Positions 26,435 to 35,658 of a stretch of 40,730 bases of DNA are shown one piece after another. Numbering within the stretch: the stretch's first letter is position 1; every line of letters starts with the position of its first letter. Below the pieces are notes generated by a model that had not been told where the DNA came from, made no database searches, and was given only the letters and a program-made list of their open reading frames with translations. The stretch spans positions 1 through 40,730 of the forward strand of contig JAJRYY010000164.1 of assembly GCA_024275565.1 (NCBI GenBank), written 5' to 3'. Source of the DNA: Planctomycetota bacterium. GTDB lineage: Bacteria > Planctomycetota > Phycisphaerae > UBA1845. Made by a program: the position numbers and the translations under genes.

Positions 26435-27606
26435 CACCGTTGCGTGTTCTGATCGATGCCCGGATGCTCATCGGCGGTTTTTCCGGAATCGCTCGATATG
26501 TCACGAAAATCACCGACGAACTCGCTCAACGCGACGATCTGCACGTGTCGGTGCTGTGCGGAAATGAAACGCATGAACCATGGTCAAATCGACGCGACAT
26601 CACCGTGGTTGAATCGAGTTTCTCCCGAAGGGACCGGACAGCCGCCCGACGCGTGCAGTGGGAGGAATTCCATCTACCAGGCATCATCCGAGCAGCCGAA
26701 GTGGACGTATATCACGCAACATGGAACACCGGCATACCAAGCCTCTGCCCGACGCCTAGTGTCTTAACGGTCCATGATTTGATCCCGTGGCGAAATCCCA
26801 GAGAACATTTTGCGTCCTCGATGCAAATCGCGTGCTATCGATACGCCATGCGGAAAAGCGTGCGGCGGGCGAACGTCATTGCGACCGTCAGCGAACACAC
26901 ACGCGGCGAGGTCCTGGCGACATTCAAGGTCCAACCAACCCGGGTGATTGTCGTACCGAACGGCGTCGATACCAGTACAGTGCCAGACCATGTCACTGCC
27001 AGTTCATCACCACCCTATGCACTATATGTAGGCGGCCACGAACGCCGGAAGAATGTCGCAGGCGTCATTCGTGCAGTCGCAGAGTACCAGCGACGATTCG
27101 ATCGACGCTTCGCCCTGCACCTCACAGGGTCGCTCGAAAACCTCTGCAAGGAAGCTCGAATCGCCTGCGACGAACTCGAAACCAGAGACAATATCACGTT
27201 CCTGGGGGCCGTGAGCGACGAAAAATTGATGCGCGAATACGCCGGGGCAACCATGCTGCTCATGCTCTCCGAGGACGAGGGATTTGGGATCCCAGTGATC
27301 GAAGCCATGGCAAATGCCTGCCCGGTCATCGCTGCCAACCGGACCGCCCTCCCGGAGGTCGTCGGCGATGCGGGATGGCTTGTGGAACCGAACGCCGTGA
27401 ATAAAATTGCAGACGCAATGCACAAAATTGCAACCTGTGACAGCACTCGGAAACGACTGATTCAGAAGGGACTGTCGCGGGCGAAACAGTTCCGATGGTC
27501 AGAAACGTCGCGCAAACTGGTCGTCGCCTACGGACGGGCAATTCACAGACACGCTCCAACCGGCGAGCTAGCTTCGTCACAAACGCAAGGGCTGACGCTG
27601 TGCTGA
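26431..27606 (+). CDS. Glycosyltransferase, GT4-like (GT-B fold)
   Basis: A 391-residue transferase. The N-terminal domain has LRVLIDARMLIGGFSGIARY and VDVYHATWNTGIPSLCPTP, and VLTVHDLIPWRNP is typical of mannosyltransferase-like members. The donor domain has YALYVGGHERRKNVAGVIRA and SEDEGFGIPVIEAMANACPV with E-x7-E at E283 and E291. ATG 26431 overlaps the methyltransferase stop (ATGA) and AAGGGG lies upstream. From about here the coding strand becomes rich in C and A rather than G and T, a visible change within the operon. Sugar unknown; a mannose-like donor is only a guess. Confidence 0.94.
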   Translation: MTPLRVLIDARMLIGGFSGIARYVTKITDELAQRDDLHVSVLCGNETHEPWSNRRDITVVESSFSRRDRTAARRVQWEEFHLPGIIRAAEVDVYHATWNTGIPSLCPTPSVLTVHDLIPWRNPREHFASSMQIACYRYAMRKSVRRANVIATVSEHTRGEVLATFKVQPTRVIVVPNGVDTSTVPDHVTASSSPPYALYVGGHERRKNVAGVIRAVAEYQRRFDRRFALHLTGSLENLCKEARIACDELETRDNITFLGAVSDEKLMREYAGATMLLMLSEDEGFGIPVIEAMANACPVIAANRTALPEVVGDAGWLVEPNAVNKIADAMHKIATCDSTRKRLIQKGLSRAKQFRWSETSRKLVVAYGRAIHRHAPTGELASSQTQGLTLC

Positions 27607-29204
27607 AACAAACTGAAAAACAACCATCGAACGACAACGTGCTGACGCGGATGACTGCTGCATATGTCGCAGTATTCCTGCTGTTCGGACCGCACATCGC
27701 CAGCTTTTTCGAACCACTGAATCGACGCCTCTACCTCTGGGAACGCAACGACGCCGCCCTCCTCCTGAGCATGACGATCGCAGTCGCCGGCACGTTTCTG
27801 CTCATCAGCACATTGCTGCGTCGCATCATCGGCAAAAAATATCTACCAGTCGCCGACCACGCATTCCTGATCGCCCTCGGTGCAGGCCTGCTCGCCAACA
27901 TCGCATTCCATTTCGATCTGAACAAATTCGCCGCCCCCATGCAGACAGCCTGGCTGATCCTGTTTGCTGGCGTCGGATGGTCCCTCGCACGCCCACAGGC
28001 GAGTATCGCCCAGCACGCCCGGAAAATTTGCCTCGTACTCTCGCCAGGCGTACTCCTCGTCGCCATCCAGCTCGCAGGTCAGCCAACCTATCCATCACCA
28101 CTTGATGCGTGGAACCCGGAAAATCACAACGTCCAGGCAACCACACAATCGGAATCAACCACAACCCCGGTCTATCTCTTCGTCTTCGACGAGTGGTCCT
28201 ACGCCCGAACATTCGAGGATGGCCAGCTCAACAGCAACTTCAGCCAGATCGCACGACTGGCAGATAGCGCGACGGTGTTCCACAACGCGCATTCACCCGC
28301 CACATGCACAATCGAATCCATGCCGCGTCTCCTCTTCCAGGTGGATGAAAGCCTGTACATGAACAACGGGCAGATCGGATTTGGCGTCATGGACAAAACC
28401 GACGCAAATGACACAAACGACAATTTCATACAAGCCAAGGATCGGGACAATCTTTTTGCAGCCGCAAAACGGAACGGCTACTCCACGTCCATCATCGGAT
28501 TCATGCTGCCCTACAAAATGTGGTTCGGAAAAAATGTCGATTTTTGTCGCAGCTATTCCAGATACCAGCACCCGTACAGTCCCACTGAACGAATGGCCCT
28601 CCACCTCTTCAACGCAGCGCAGCACTGGACCGATCCCTGGCTGCCAGCCGTCCGGATCCGACTCGAAGACTGGGAGGACGCGACGCGCGTAGCGCAAATT
28701 CGACGCGATGAAATTCAGGACACGATCCGCGTCATCAAGGAGAGTCCCCCGAACACCTTCGCCCTCTTCCACCATATCCTGCCGCACGCACCGTTCCTGA
28801 CAGACAACGACGCAGAATCGCAGTCACTCACAAATGCAATGATCGAGGACGAACTGGAAGGCTATCGCAAAAATCTCGCGTTTCTCGATGCGACGATCGG
28901 GCGATTCGTGGATGCGATGGTGACAGCCAACCGGTTCGACGACGCTCTCATCATCATCACCTCGGACCACGGGTGGCGATATGACCCAGTCGCCTCGAAC
29001 AGCTCCGGCGATGAACTCACCCACATACCCCTGATCGTGAAATTTCCACATCAGCAGAAAAGTGAGACTGTAACCGACCGATTCGAAACCATGAATGTGG
29101 GACGCTGGATAGAAGCAGCCTTCGCCGGAAAACTCAAGCAGGACACCCCTGCTGCAATAATTCCACCATCACTTGCATCAGCAACCGACGAAAACAACGG
29201 CTGA
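27600..29204 (+). CDS. Membrane-bound sulfatase-like (alkaline phosphatase superfamily) enzyme
   Basis: A 534-residue protein with five N-terminal membrane helices (LTRMTAAYVAVFLLFG to VLSPGVLLVAIQLAG) and a large extracytoplasmic domain of the alkaline-phosphatase/LTA-synthase superfamily. Seen: metal-site start VYLFVFDEWSY, nucleophile region HSPATCTIESMP, HHILPHAPF, IITSDHGW and the later HIPLIVKFP, each placing a metal ligand in the right order. Known members are sulfatases, phosphoethanolamine or phosphoglycerol transferases. With the glycan genes upstream, transfer of a phospho-group to the exported glycan is likely, but sulfatase activity is not excluded. GTG 27600 overlaps the GT4 stop by seven bases. 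Last gene of the operon; its 3' end is a 16-bp duplication (29187-29218). Confidence 0.85.
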   Translation: MLKQTEKQPSNDNVLTRMTAAYVAVFLLFGPHIASFFEPLNRRLYLWERNDAALLLSMTIAVAGTFLLISTLLRRIIGKKYLPVADHAFLIALGAGLLANIAFHFDLNKFAAPMQTAWLILFAGVGWSLARPQASIAQHARKICLVLSPGVLLVAIQLAGQPTYPSPLDAWNPENHNVQATTQSESTTTPVYLFVFDEWSYARTFEDGQLNSNFSQIARLADSATVFHNAHSPATCTIESMPRLLFQVDESLYMNNGQIGFGVMDKTDANDTNDNFIQAKDRDNLFAAAKRNGYSTSIIGFMLPYKMWFGKNVDFCRSYSRYQHPYSPTERMALHLFNAAQHWTDPWLPAVRIRLEDWEDATRVAQIRRDEIQDTIRVIKESPPNTFALFHHILPHAPFLTDNDAESQSLTNAMIEDELEGYRKNLAFLDATIGRFVDAMVTANRFDDALIIITSDHGWRYDPVASNSSGDELTHIPLIVKFPHQQKSETVTDRFETMNVGRWIEAAFAGKLKQDTPAAIIPPSLASATDENNG

Positions 29205-29218
29205 CGAGAACGACGGCT
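29187..29218 (+). repeat. 16-bp tandem duplication spanning the end of the sulfatase-like gene
   Basis: Unit 29187-29202 is followed by 29203-29218, which differs at two bases; the stop codon (29202-29204) lies at the junction. Confidence 0.85.
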
Positions 29219-29253
29219 GAACCCCCGATCGCGCCCGCCAATGAAGCGGTGCG

Positions 29254-30177
29254 TTATCGCCCCTCGGCAGATCCGAGCGTGTTTTCGGCGAACGGGACGA
29301 CGACGATATCCTGGGAGCGCGTATTGTTGCGTCGCTCGGCGTCGGCATTGAGCCGGAACGACATATTCGTCAGCGACGATTGCACAAAATCTACAGTGCT
29401 CCAGAGATTCGCCGCAGAAGCCGTCGCTTCCAATGGCAGGTTCTGCTGCTGGATGTCGTTGTTCCACTGAACGTAATCGAGCATGGCATTCGGGTCGTCG
29501 ATGGGGAATGCACCGTCGGCAGCGTTTCGGAAATTATAAAGTGCCAGTTCACCTGAGTTCACCGACTGGAGACGATATTGTAAGAAAATGTCGGCCATCT
29601 CGCTCTGGGTTTCGCCGGCAAGCTGCACCACGATTGTCTCATCCCGAAACATCAGAATGCTCGGCAATGCCGGACTGGTGTTGATTCCGTCCGAAAAACG
29701 AAACCCCTCGACGCTGATCTGGACGCCGGTGATGTTGAGAAGCTCCACGAATGCAACGTTTCCATTGTGGGCGATTTCGGTCATGACGACGTCATCCAGA
29801 GCAAGGTTGACATTCCCGCCGACGTTTCCGCCACCCCCACCCGCGCCGCCATCGCCCCCTCCTGCGCCGTCCTGAGGGAACAGAACGCCGGGTAAAATCG
29901 GGATGAGGACATTCAACTGAGCAAAGATATTTTGAAGCAGGTCGTTAAGAAGTATGCGGCGGAAATTGGGATCCGGAATGGCTGGGTCCGTGATCTCCGG
30001 TCCCTGCTGGTGACGCACAATGCCAGCCTGGACGAGCAATCCGGGGCGTCTGGCGCCTGGGCTGCTCGTGTTTTCGCCCGGTGAATTGCCAGGGTCCACG
30101 AACTGAGCCAATGCTCCTGGTGTCGAACATGCCAAAAATCCCAACAAAGCTACGATTCCGATGCTTCCACGAATCAT
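29254..30177 (-). CDS. Exported protein with lamin-tail-like domain
   Basis: A 307-residue protein with a signal peptide (SIGIVALLGFLACSTPGALAQ, cleavage near ALA-Q). A Gly-rich linker (GGGDGGAGGGGGNVGGNVN) leads to a domain near residues 125-245: DDVVMTEIAHNGNVAFVELL, then ISVEGFRFSDG, DETIVVQL, and LDYVQWNNDIQQ. The pattern 'v.i.EI....a-FVEL-N..g..-v.-.gf..sdg' and 'DYVQW' fits lamin-tail-type (LTD) domains found in extracellular bacterial proteins; I infer a surface or matrix role. ATG 30177 has GAGGAG upstream. The gene follows gyrA after 158 bases. Alternative: an unrelated beta-sandwich protein. Confidence 0.75.
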   Translation of the reverse strand: MIRGSIGIVALLGFLACSTPGALAQFVDPGNSPGENTSSPGARRPGLLVQAGIVRHQQGPEITDPAIPDPNFRRILLNDLLQNIFAQLNVLIPILPGVLFPQDGAGGGDGGAGGGGGNVGGNVNLALDDVVMTEIAHNGNVAFVELLNITGVQISVEGFRFSDGINTSPALPSILMFRDETIVVQLAGETQSEMADIFLQYRLQSVNSGELALYNFRNAADGAFPIDDPNAMLDYVQWNNDIQQQNLPLEATASAANLWSTVDFVQSSLTNMSFRLNADAERRNNTRSQDIVVVPFAENTLGSAEGR

Positions 30178-30335
30178 GACGCACGCTCCTCAGTTCCAAA
30201 CTCAGACTGCCCTGCCTTCAGACTGCACTACCCGTTGATACGCCTGAGCAGTCCGCTGGTTTCAATTGTCGGCCTACTGAACGTCCGATCAAGCAGAAAA
30301 TCTGGGAATCCCGCGAATTTGCCGTAAATGGCAGA

Positions 30336-33056
30336 TTACTCGTCGGAATCGGTGTTCCCATCGTCGCCAGTTGATCCTTCTGCCTCAGAGGATTCCTCAG
30401 AAGCAGTGCTTCCCTCTGTCTTCGTGCTTCCTTCTTCCTTAGCACTTCCCTCTGCCTCAGTACTTCCCTTTCCCTCAGGGCTACCTTCTGTCCTGGTACT
30501 ATCTGCTGAATCAGGGTTATTTTCTGAATCAGGGCTATTTTCATCGTTATCCGGCGCGATTTTCGCCACGGCCACGAGTCGGTCACCCTCATCGACCCGG
30601 ATGATTTTGACGCCTTGTGTTGCTCGCCCGATGCTCCGCACGGCGCTTAGATCTGTCCGGAGCATGATCCCGCCCGAGGTAATCAGCATCAACTCGTCAT
30701 CGTCCTGTACAGCTTTCACGGCTACCACTGGTCCGTTGCGATCGCTGATTCTGATGTTGATTACACCCTTGGCGCCACGCTTCGTCAGTCGATATTCCTC
30801 GATCGGCGTCCGCTTTCCGAACCCTCCTTCGCAAAGCGTGAGGAGGTTGGCACCGGGTTTGATGACGACCATATCCACAACGCAGTCGTCACCACTGAGT
30901 GTCATTCCTTTGACACCGCGTGCGGTCCGTCCCATCGCCCGAACGTCCGCTTCGCTGAAGCGAATGGCCATCCCGTCGCGACTGCCCATGACGATTTCGT
31001 GCTCACCGTCGGTCATCTCCACATTGATCAGCGCATCGTCATCGTCTAGCCCCAGGGCGATAATGCCGTTCGCGCGAGGCCTGCTGAAGGCAGCCACAGG
31101 TGTCTTCTTGACGATTCCCGCTTTCGTCGCGAAGAAGACAAACGATTCCTCAAATGCACGAACCGGGAGGATTGCACGATGACTTTCGGTGGGTGGCATC
31201 TGGACAAGGTTCGCTAGCGCCCGTCCACGCGACGTCCGCGACATCGACGGGATATCGAAGACGCGTAACCAGTAGACACGCCCCCGGTCGGTGAACACCA
31301 GCAGGTAGTCATGGGTGTTGGCTGTGAAGAGGTGCTCGATGAAATCGCCCTCCCGGGTTTCTCCGCCACGCACACCCCGTCCGCCGCGTCCCTGTTTGCG
31401 ATAAGAATCGATATCGGTTCGCTTGATATAGCCCTCGTGTGAAATGGTCACCACGACCAGTTCGTCGGGGATCAATTCTTCGAGTCGGAACTCGCCCACA
31501 TCGTCCATGATCTCGGTGCGGCGGGCGTTTCCATACTTCTCCTTCATCTCGACCACGTCGTCGCGGATGATGGCGAGCACGCGTCGTTCGTCGGCGAGAA
31601 TGGCTTCATAGCCATCGATCTCCGTCATGAGCCTGCTGTAATCCCGGGCCAGCTTCTCGACTTCCAGTCCGGTGAGGCGTTGCAACTGCATGGAGAGGAT
31701 GGCGCTGGCCTGGACCGCGGTGAGCGTGTGTGGTGTCGCGCTGTATCGCCGGACAAACGCTTCGGGGAGCAGATTGTGCAGGGTTGCAGACTCCAGCAGC
31801 AGAAGCTCACGCGCCATCAAACGCTCTTTGGCCTGGGTGGGCGATTCGGATGTCTTGATGAGTTCGATGATCGCGTCAATATCACCAATGGCAAGGATGA
31901 GTGCTTCCAGAAGATGCGCACGCTGCTTCGCGCGGCGGAGCAGGAACTCTGTCCGACGCGTAATGACCTCCTTGCGATGTTCGATGTGCAACTCGATCAT
32001 GTTCTTCAAGGAGAGCGTTCTGGGTTGCCCCTTCACCAGAGCGGTGTTGTTGATCGTGAAGTTGGACTGGAGCGGTGTGTACCGGTAAAGCTGGTTGATG
32101 ACGACATCTTCGTTCGCATCACGTTTGAGGTCGATCTCGATGCGTACCGGATGTTTGCGGTCGGACGCATCGTTGACGGCTGAGACGTCCTGCACGGATC
32201 CATTCTTCACAGCCGTCGCGATCCGCTCAGTGATCGTACTCCGCAATACCTGGTAGGGGACTTCGGTGATGACGATGGTTTTTTTACTGCCCCGCCCCTC
32301 TTCGACATGCACCTTGCCACGCATTGTGACGGTTCCACGCCCGGAACGGTAAGCATCCACCACGCCGGCGCGTCCGCAGATGATCCCTGCTGTCGGAAAA
32401 TCCGGGGCTGGGACGACGTGCATCAACTCTGCAAGCGTACAATCGGGGTTGTCGATCACCAGCATGATCGCCTCGCATATTTCACCAGGATTGTGGGGGG
32501 CGAGGTTTGTGGCCATGCCCACTGCAATCCCCGATGTTCCGTTCACGAGCAGGTTTGGGAATTTGCTCGGGAGTACGACCGGTTCTGTTCTGGTGCCGTC
32601 GTAGTTCGGCTCAAAATCGACCGTGTCGTACTCCAGGTCCGACAACATTTCGACAGCCTCGGCGCGAAGACGGGCTTCCGTGTATCGCATCGCAGCCGGT
32701 GGATCACCGTCGATCGATCCGAAGTTTCCCTGACCATCTACAAGCATCGCGCGCAAATTCCAGAACTGCGCCATACGCACCAGCGTAGGGTAGATTACCT
32801 GTTCGCCATGGGGGTGGTAGTTTCCGGAAGTGTCACCTGCGATTTTCGCACACTTCCGATGCGCACCGCGAGGACTGAGGTTCAGATCGTTCATCGCCAC
32901 AAGGATGCGTCGTTGCGAGGGCTTGAGACCATCGCGCACGTCCGGCAGGGCTCGCGCGGTGATCACGCTCATTGCGTACGTCATATACGATTCACGCATC
33001 TCATCGACAATGGAGAGCGGGTCTATCAGTTCACCCGATGCGGGCGTGTCAGCCAT
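30336..33056 (-). CDS. gyrA: DNA gyrase subunit A
   Basis: Catalytic DNA-cutting subunit of gyrase (906 residues; Escherichia coli has 875). Seen: N-terminal SYMTYAMSVITARALPDVRDG, the active-site Tyr in AAMRYTEARL, and the C-terminal beta-pinwheel with a GyrA box QGRGGRG. The quinolone pocket reads HPHGEQVIYPTLVRMAQ, so the positions equal to E. coli Ser83 and Asp87 are Gln and Pro. The last 70 residues are an added Ser/Glu/Gly/Thr repeat tail (18-bp units, 30342-30485) with no enzyme role known. ATG 33056 has AGGGAGA upstream. The partner gyrB is not in the window. Start, length and pinwheel repeats all fit. Confidence 0.98.
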   Translation of the reverse strand: MADTPASGELIDPLSIVDEMRESYMTYAMSVITARALPDVRDGLKPSQRRILVAMNDLNLSPRGAHRKCAKIAGDTSGNYHPHGEQVIYPTLVRMAQFWNLRAMLVDGQGNFGSIDGDPPAAMRYTEARLRAEAVEMLSDLEYDTVDFEPNYDGTRTEPVVLPSKFPNLLVNGTSGIAVGMATNLAPHNPGEICEAIMLVIDNPDCTLAELMHVVPAPDFPTAGIICGRAGVVDAYRSGRGTVTMRGKVHVEEGRGSKKTIVITEVPYQVLRSTITERIATAVKNGSVQDVSAVNDASDRKHPVRIEIDLKRDANEDVVINQLYRYTPLQSNFTINNTALVKGQPRTLSLKNMIELHIEHRKEVITRRTEFLLRRAKQRAHLLEALILAIGDIDAIIELIKTSESPTQAKERLMARELLLLESATLHNLLPEAFVRRYSATPHTLTAVQASAILSMQLQRLTGLEVEKLARDYSRLMTEIDGYEAILADERRVLAIIRDDVVEMKEKYGNARRTEIMDDVGEFRLEELIPDELVVVTISHEGYIKRTDIDSYRKQGRGGRGVRGGETREGDFIEHLFTANTHDYLLVFTDRGRVYWLRVFDIPSMSRTSRGRALANLVQMPPTESHRAILPVRAFEESFVFFATKAGIVKKTPVAAFSRPRANGIIALGLDDDDALINVEMTDGEHEIVMGSRDGMAIRFSEADVRAMGRTARGVKGMTLSGDDCVVDMVVIKPGANLLTLCEGGFGKRTPIEEYRLTKRGAKGVINIRISDRNGPVVAVKAVQDDDELMLITSGGIMLRTDLSAVRSIGRATQGVKIIRVDEGDRLVAVAKIAPDNDENSPDSENNPDSADSTRTEGSPEGKGSTEAEGSAKEEGSTKTEGSTASEESSEAEGSTGDDGNTDSDE
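30342..30485 (-). repeat. Eight 18-bp in-frame repeats encoding the acidic GyrA tail
   Basis: Eight six-residue units of type G-S-T-E/K-A/T-E cover residues 858-905. A looser version (ENSPDS ENNPDS) precedes them. Confidence 0.88.
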
Positions 33057-33390
33057 TGAGCTTGTCTCCCTGGAATACTTTGATTCTTAAACGAAATCAT
33101 TCCCTTGCCCAGATTTAGGCGATTTTCCGATGCTGCAGTGTACCGTCACCAGCGAGGGTCGCAACCAAACAGTTTCCAATCATGCAGGAAATCGCCCACC
33201 CGCCGACACATGGCAGGACTCGACCTGTTCCCCTGGTTCCTTGATGGGAAGGGACACACCGGATCCTGACCGATACAGACGGGAACCGTAAGGAAATGTG
33301 ATCGCATTTTCACACCAGACGGGGCGGACGACACCGGCCATTCCACGGGTGAACCCGACGGTGAGACGCTACACCTGGATAGAGCTTGCT
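33057..33390. other. 334-base spacer between gyrA and the histidine kinase
   Basis: No gene. It must hold the gyrA promoter (minus strand); I see no clear -10/-35 pair. A weak palindrome TGTGA-N8-TCACA lies at 33297-33314. No terminator with a T run follows the histidine kinase gene. Confidence 0.5.
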
Positions 33391-35658
33391 CTAGCTTTCT
33401 GATACATGGGTCGCGAGGGCGGCGGAGAGAATGTCAGCCAGCTCATCCAACCCGAAAGGTTTGGAGAGCATGCCAAAAACGTTCGAGGCGATCTCCTCAG
33501 GAATGTCTGCCTCGGCGTATCCGGTCGCAAAAACAATACGAATCCGAGGATTCAAAGCGACCAGGTCCTGTGCGAGAATGGTCCCAGACCCGTCGGGAAG
33601 ATTGATGTCGATCAACGCCAGGTCTATCGTGTCCTGAGCGTCGTCGAATTCCCGTGCAGCGGCGGATATGCTATCTGCAACCAGGACAGTGTAACCCCAC
33701 TTTCGCAAGGCTGCCGTGCAGGTTTTGATGATCATTGGCTCGTCATCGACCAGTAGAATGGTGCCCTCGCCTTGTTCTGTCGGCGGAGTATAGGTAGGCG
33801 TCTGGATGTGTTCGACGGAACCGGCTCCCACCGGAAGATGAACACGAAAGGTCGTACCAACGCCTTCCTGACTATCCAGCAAAATGAACCCGCCAGCCGT
33901 TTTCGCAGAAGCATACACCGTAGACAACCCAAGCCCCCGACCACGATGCAAAGCACGCGTTTTCGTTGTAAAGAAAGGCTGAAACACACGCTCCTTCACC
34001 TTCGCGCTCATACCATGCCCAGTATCCTCAACGGTCAAGATAGCGTATGGCTGCAGGGGTCCCTTTTCATCCGGATTCGAAGCATCCACCAGATCCGTCC
34101 TGATGGTCAATACGCCGCCATCCGACATCGCATCACACGCATTGCGAACAAGATTCAAGATAATCTGAACCAGCTGGTCACGGTCAACCTTGACTTGTAC
34201 ATCCCCGTCATACTCGGTCTGCACGGAGATACCCGAGAACACCGACTCGTCCAGAGACTGCAACACATGCTCAACAGCCTCATTCAGCTTCAATACCTGC
34301 GGCTTGCCCTGTCCACCCATCGCAAAATCCAGCAGACGACGCGACAGACTCGCAGCCTGCCAGCACGCTCGAGAGGCAGTCTGTATCAGATCATGCTGTT
34401 TCGCGGAACGAAGATCCTCCGACAACAGAGACATCGAACCGATCGCACTGGTCAGTAAATTGTTGAAATCGTGCGCAAGACCACCCGCCAGCGTGCCCGC
34501 CACCTCCATGGTCTCAGCTCGACGCAATCGCTTCTGCATGTGCAGCCGTGTGGTGACATCTCGAAACACGATCGCAGCGTAATACTCAGTATCGTAAGAC
34601 ACGCGATACACGACCAGATCCACGACTGCTTCCTTTTTCTCGGAGGATTGCACGTCTGATCCGATAATGCTTGCCTCAGTCACGAGCTCAAGGTCAACAA
34701 TACGCAACCGCTTGCCACTGTCCAGAACCTGAGCAATCGAGGCAACCCAGTCCACCTCTGCCTCCCGCCACCCAGGCCAGGCGTCAAGAAGAAGCCGACC
34801 AACACGAGACCCACCTGCATCACCAGAAAGATCAGTATCACCAAGAAGATCAGTATCACCGTCGTTGTATTCAACAACGCGACCATCAGCGTCGCATATC
34901 ACCACGGCATCGCGTAAATTTTCAAACAACGCCCGATATTTCGCCTCCGAACGCAGTACCTCACCTTGCGCGATCGACAACGAACCCGCCATCTCGTTCA
35001 ATGCCTCGCCCAGCTGACCAAGCTCATCACCTCGTGGAAGCTCAATACGATGATCCAAAGCTCCCTCACTGAAACGAACCGTCGCTTCCCTAAGCCTGTT
35101 GATCGGCACTATCAACCACCGACGAGTCAGCAGGATACCCACCACAATCAAACCACCCGCCAGGGCAAAAACCACTACGACCTGCATCATCAGAATAACG
35201 CTGGAACGATCCAGTTCGCTGACCTTCTCATAACGCTCGTTTTCAAGAATCGCACGCGCACGATGCAGACGATCCGCAAGACCATCTGCCAACTCCGACT
35301 CAACACGCTCATTCAGCAACAACCGAGCCTCATCACGCTTACCATCAAACACCAGATCAAGCACACGCTGCGTCTCAACACGCAAAGCGCCCCGATAATC
35401 AAGGATCTCCTCCCAAACAGGATCGCCTTCTCGATCCGGTGAATACCGGGCGATCTGATCAAGATCGTTATAAAAACTGTCACGCTGGGCTTCAAAAACT
35501 TCTGTAATCTCGATATGACCTTCAACAACATCACGAAGCTGGACCATGCGATCCCGAACTGCAACCTTAAGACGGTCAACTGTATCAGTCTCTGTGATCG
35601 ACTCTTGCAGACGCGTCAGCGCATCCTCTGCGTGTAGCCGGATACCATTCAACGTCAA
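33391..35658 (-). CDS. Hybrid sensor histidine kinase with receiver domain; N-terminal membrane helix separated by an in-frame TGA
   Basis: Signalling kinase. From TTG 35658: an extracytoplasmic helical sensor (residues 1-150), membrane helix 153-177 (VILMMQVVVVFALAGGLIVV), HAMP linker, PAS domain (238-375), phospho-acceptor LAHDFNNLL (H396), ATPase domain with NLVRNACDAM and DTGHGM, and a C-terminal receiver (TILLVDDEPMI, phospho-Asp in LIDINLPD). The sensor needs a first membrane helix. The same frame continues upstream beyond one TGA (35659-35661) into 22 codons starting at ATG 35727 that encode such a helix (MLLMAGFYVFVGLAA). So this is either a nonsense mutation, a sequence error, or translation that begins at TTG with no anchor helix. 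PAS contains two 18-bp repeats (34825-34860). Partner proteins are not visible. Confidence 0.9.
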   Translation of the reverse strand: MTLNGIRLHAEDALTRLQESITETDTVDRLKVAVRDRMVQLRDVVEGHIEITEVFEAQRDSFYNDLDQIARYSPDREGDPVWEEILDYRGALRVETQRVLDLVFDGKRDEARLLLNERVESELADGLADRLHRARAILENERYEKVSELDRSSVILMMQVVVVFALAGGLIVVGILLTRRWLIVPINRLREATVRFSEGALDHRIELPRGDELGQLGEALNEMAGSLSIAQGEVLRSEAKYRALFENLRDAVVICDADGRVVEYNDGDTDLLGDTDLSGDAGGSRVGRLLLDAWPGWREAEVDWVASIAQVLDSGKRLRIVDLELVTEASIIGSDVQSSEKKEAVVDLVVYRVSYDTEYYAAIVFRDVTTRLHMQKRLRRAETMEVAGTLAGGLAHDFNNLLTSAIGSMSLLSEDLRSAKQHDLIQTASRACWQAASLSRRLLDFAMGGQGKPQVLKLNEAVEHVLQSLDESVFSGISVQTEYDGDVQVKVDRDQLVQIILNLVRNACDAMSDGGVLTIRTDLVDASNPDEKGPLQPYAILTVEDTGHGMSAKVKERVFQPFFTTKTRALHRGRGLGLSTVYASAKTAGGFILLDSQEGVGTTFRVHLPVGAGSVEHIQTPTYTPPTEQGEGTILLVDDEPMIIKTCTAALRKWGYTVLVADSISAAAREFDDAQDTIDLALIDINLPDGSGTILAQDLVALNPRIRIVFATGYAEADIPEEIASNVFGMLSKPFGLDELADILSAALATHVSES
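34825..34860 (-). repeat. Two 18-bp in-frame repeats in the PAS domain of the hybrid kinase
   Basis: Units 34825-34842 and 34843-34860 encode GDTDLL/S twice, in a likely loop of the PAS fold. Confidence 0.88.

Noticed and set aside
33297-33314. CRP-like site TGTGA-N8-TCACA
   Set aside because: The spacer is eight rather than six bases and no CRP target context is visible; kept only as a note in the spacer entry.
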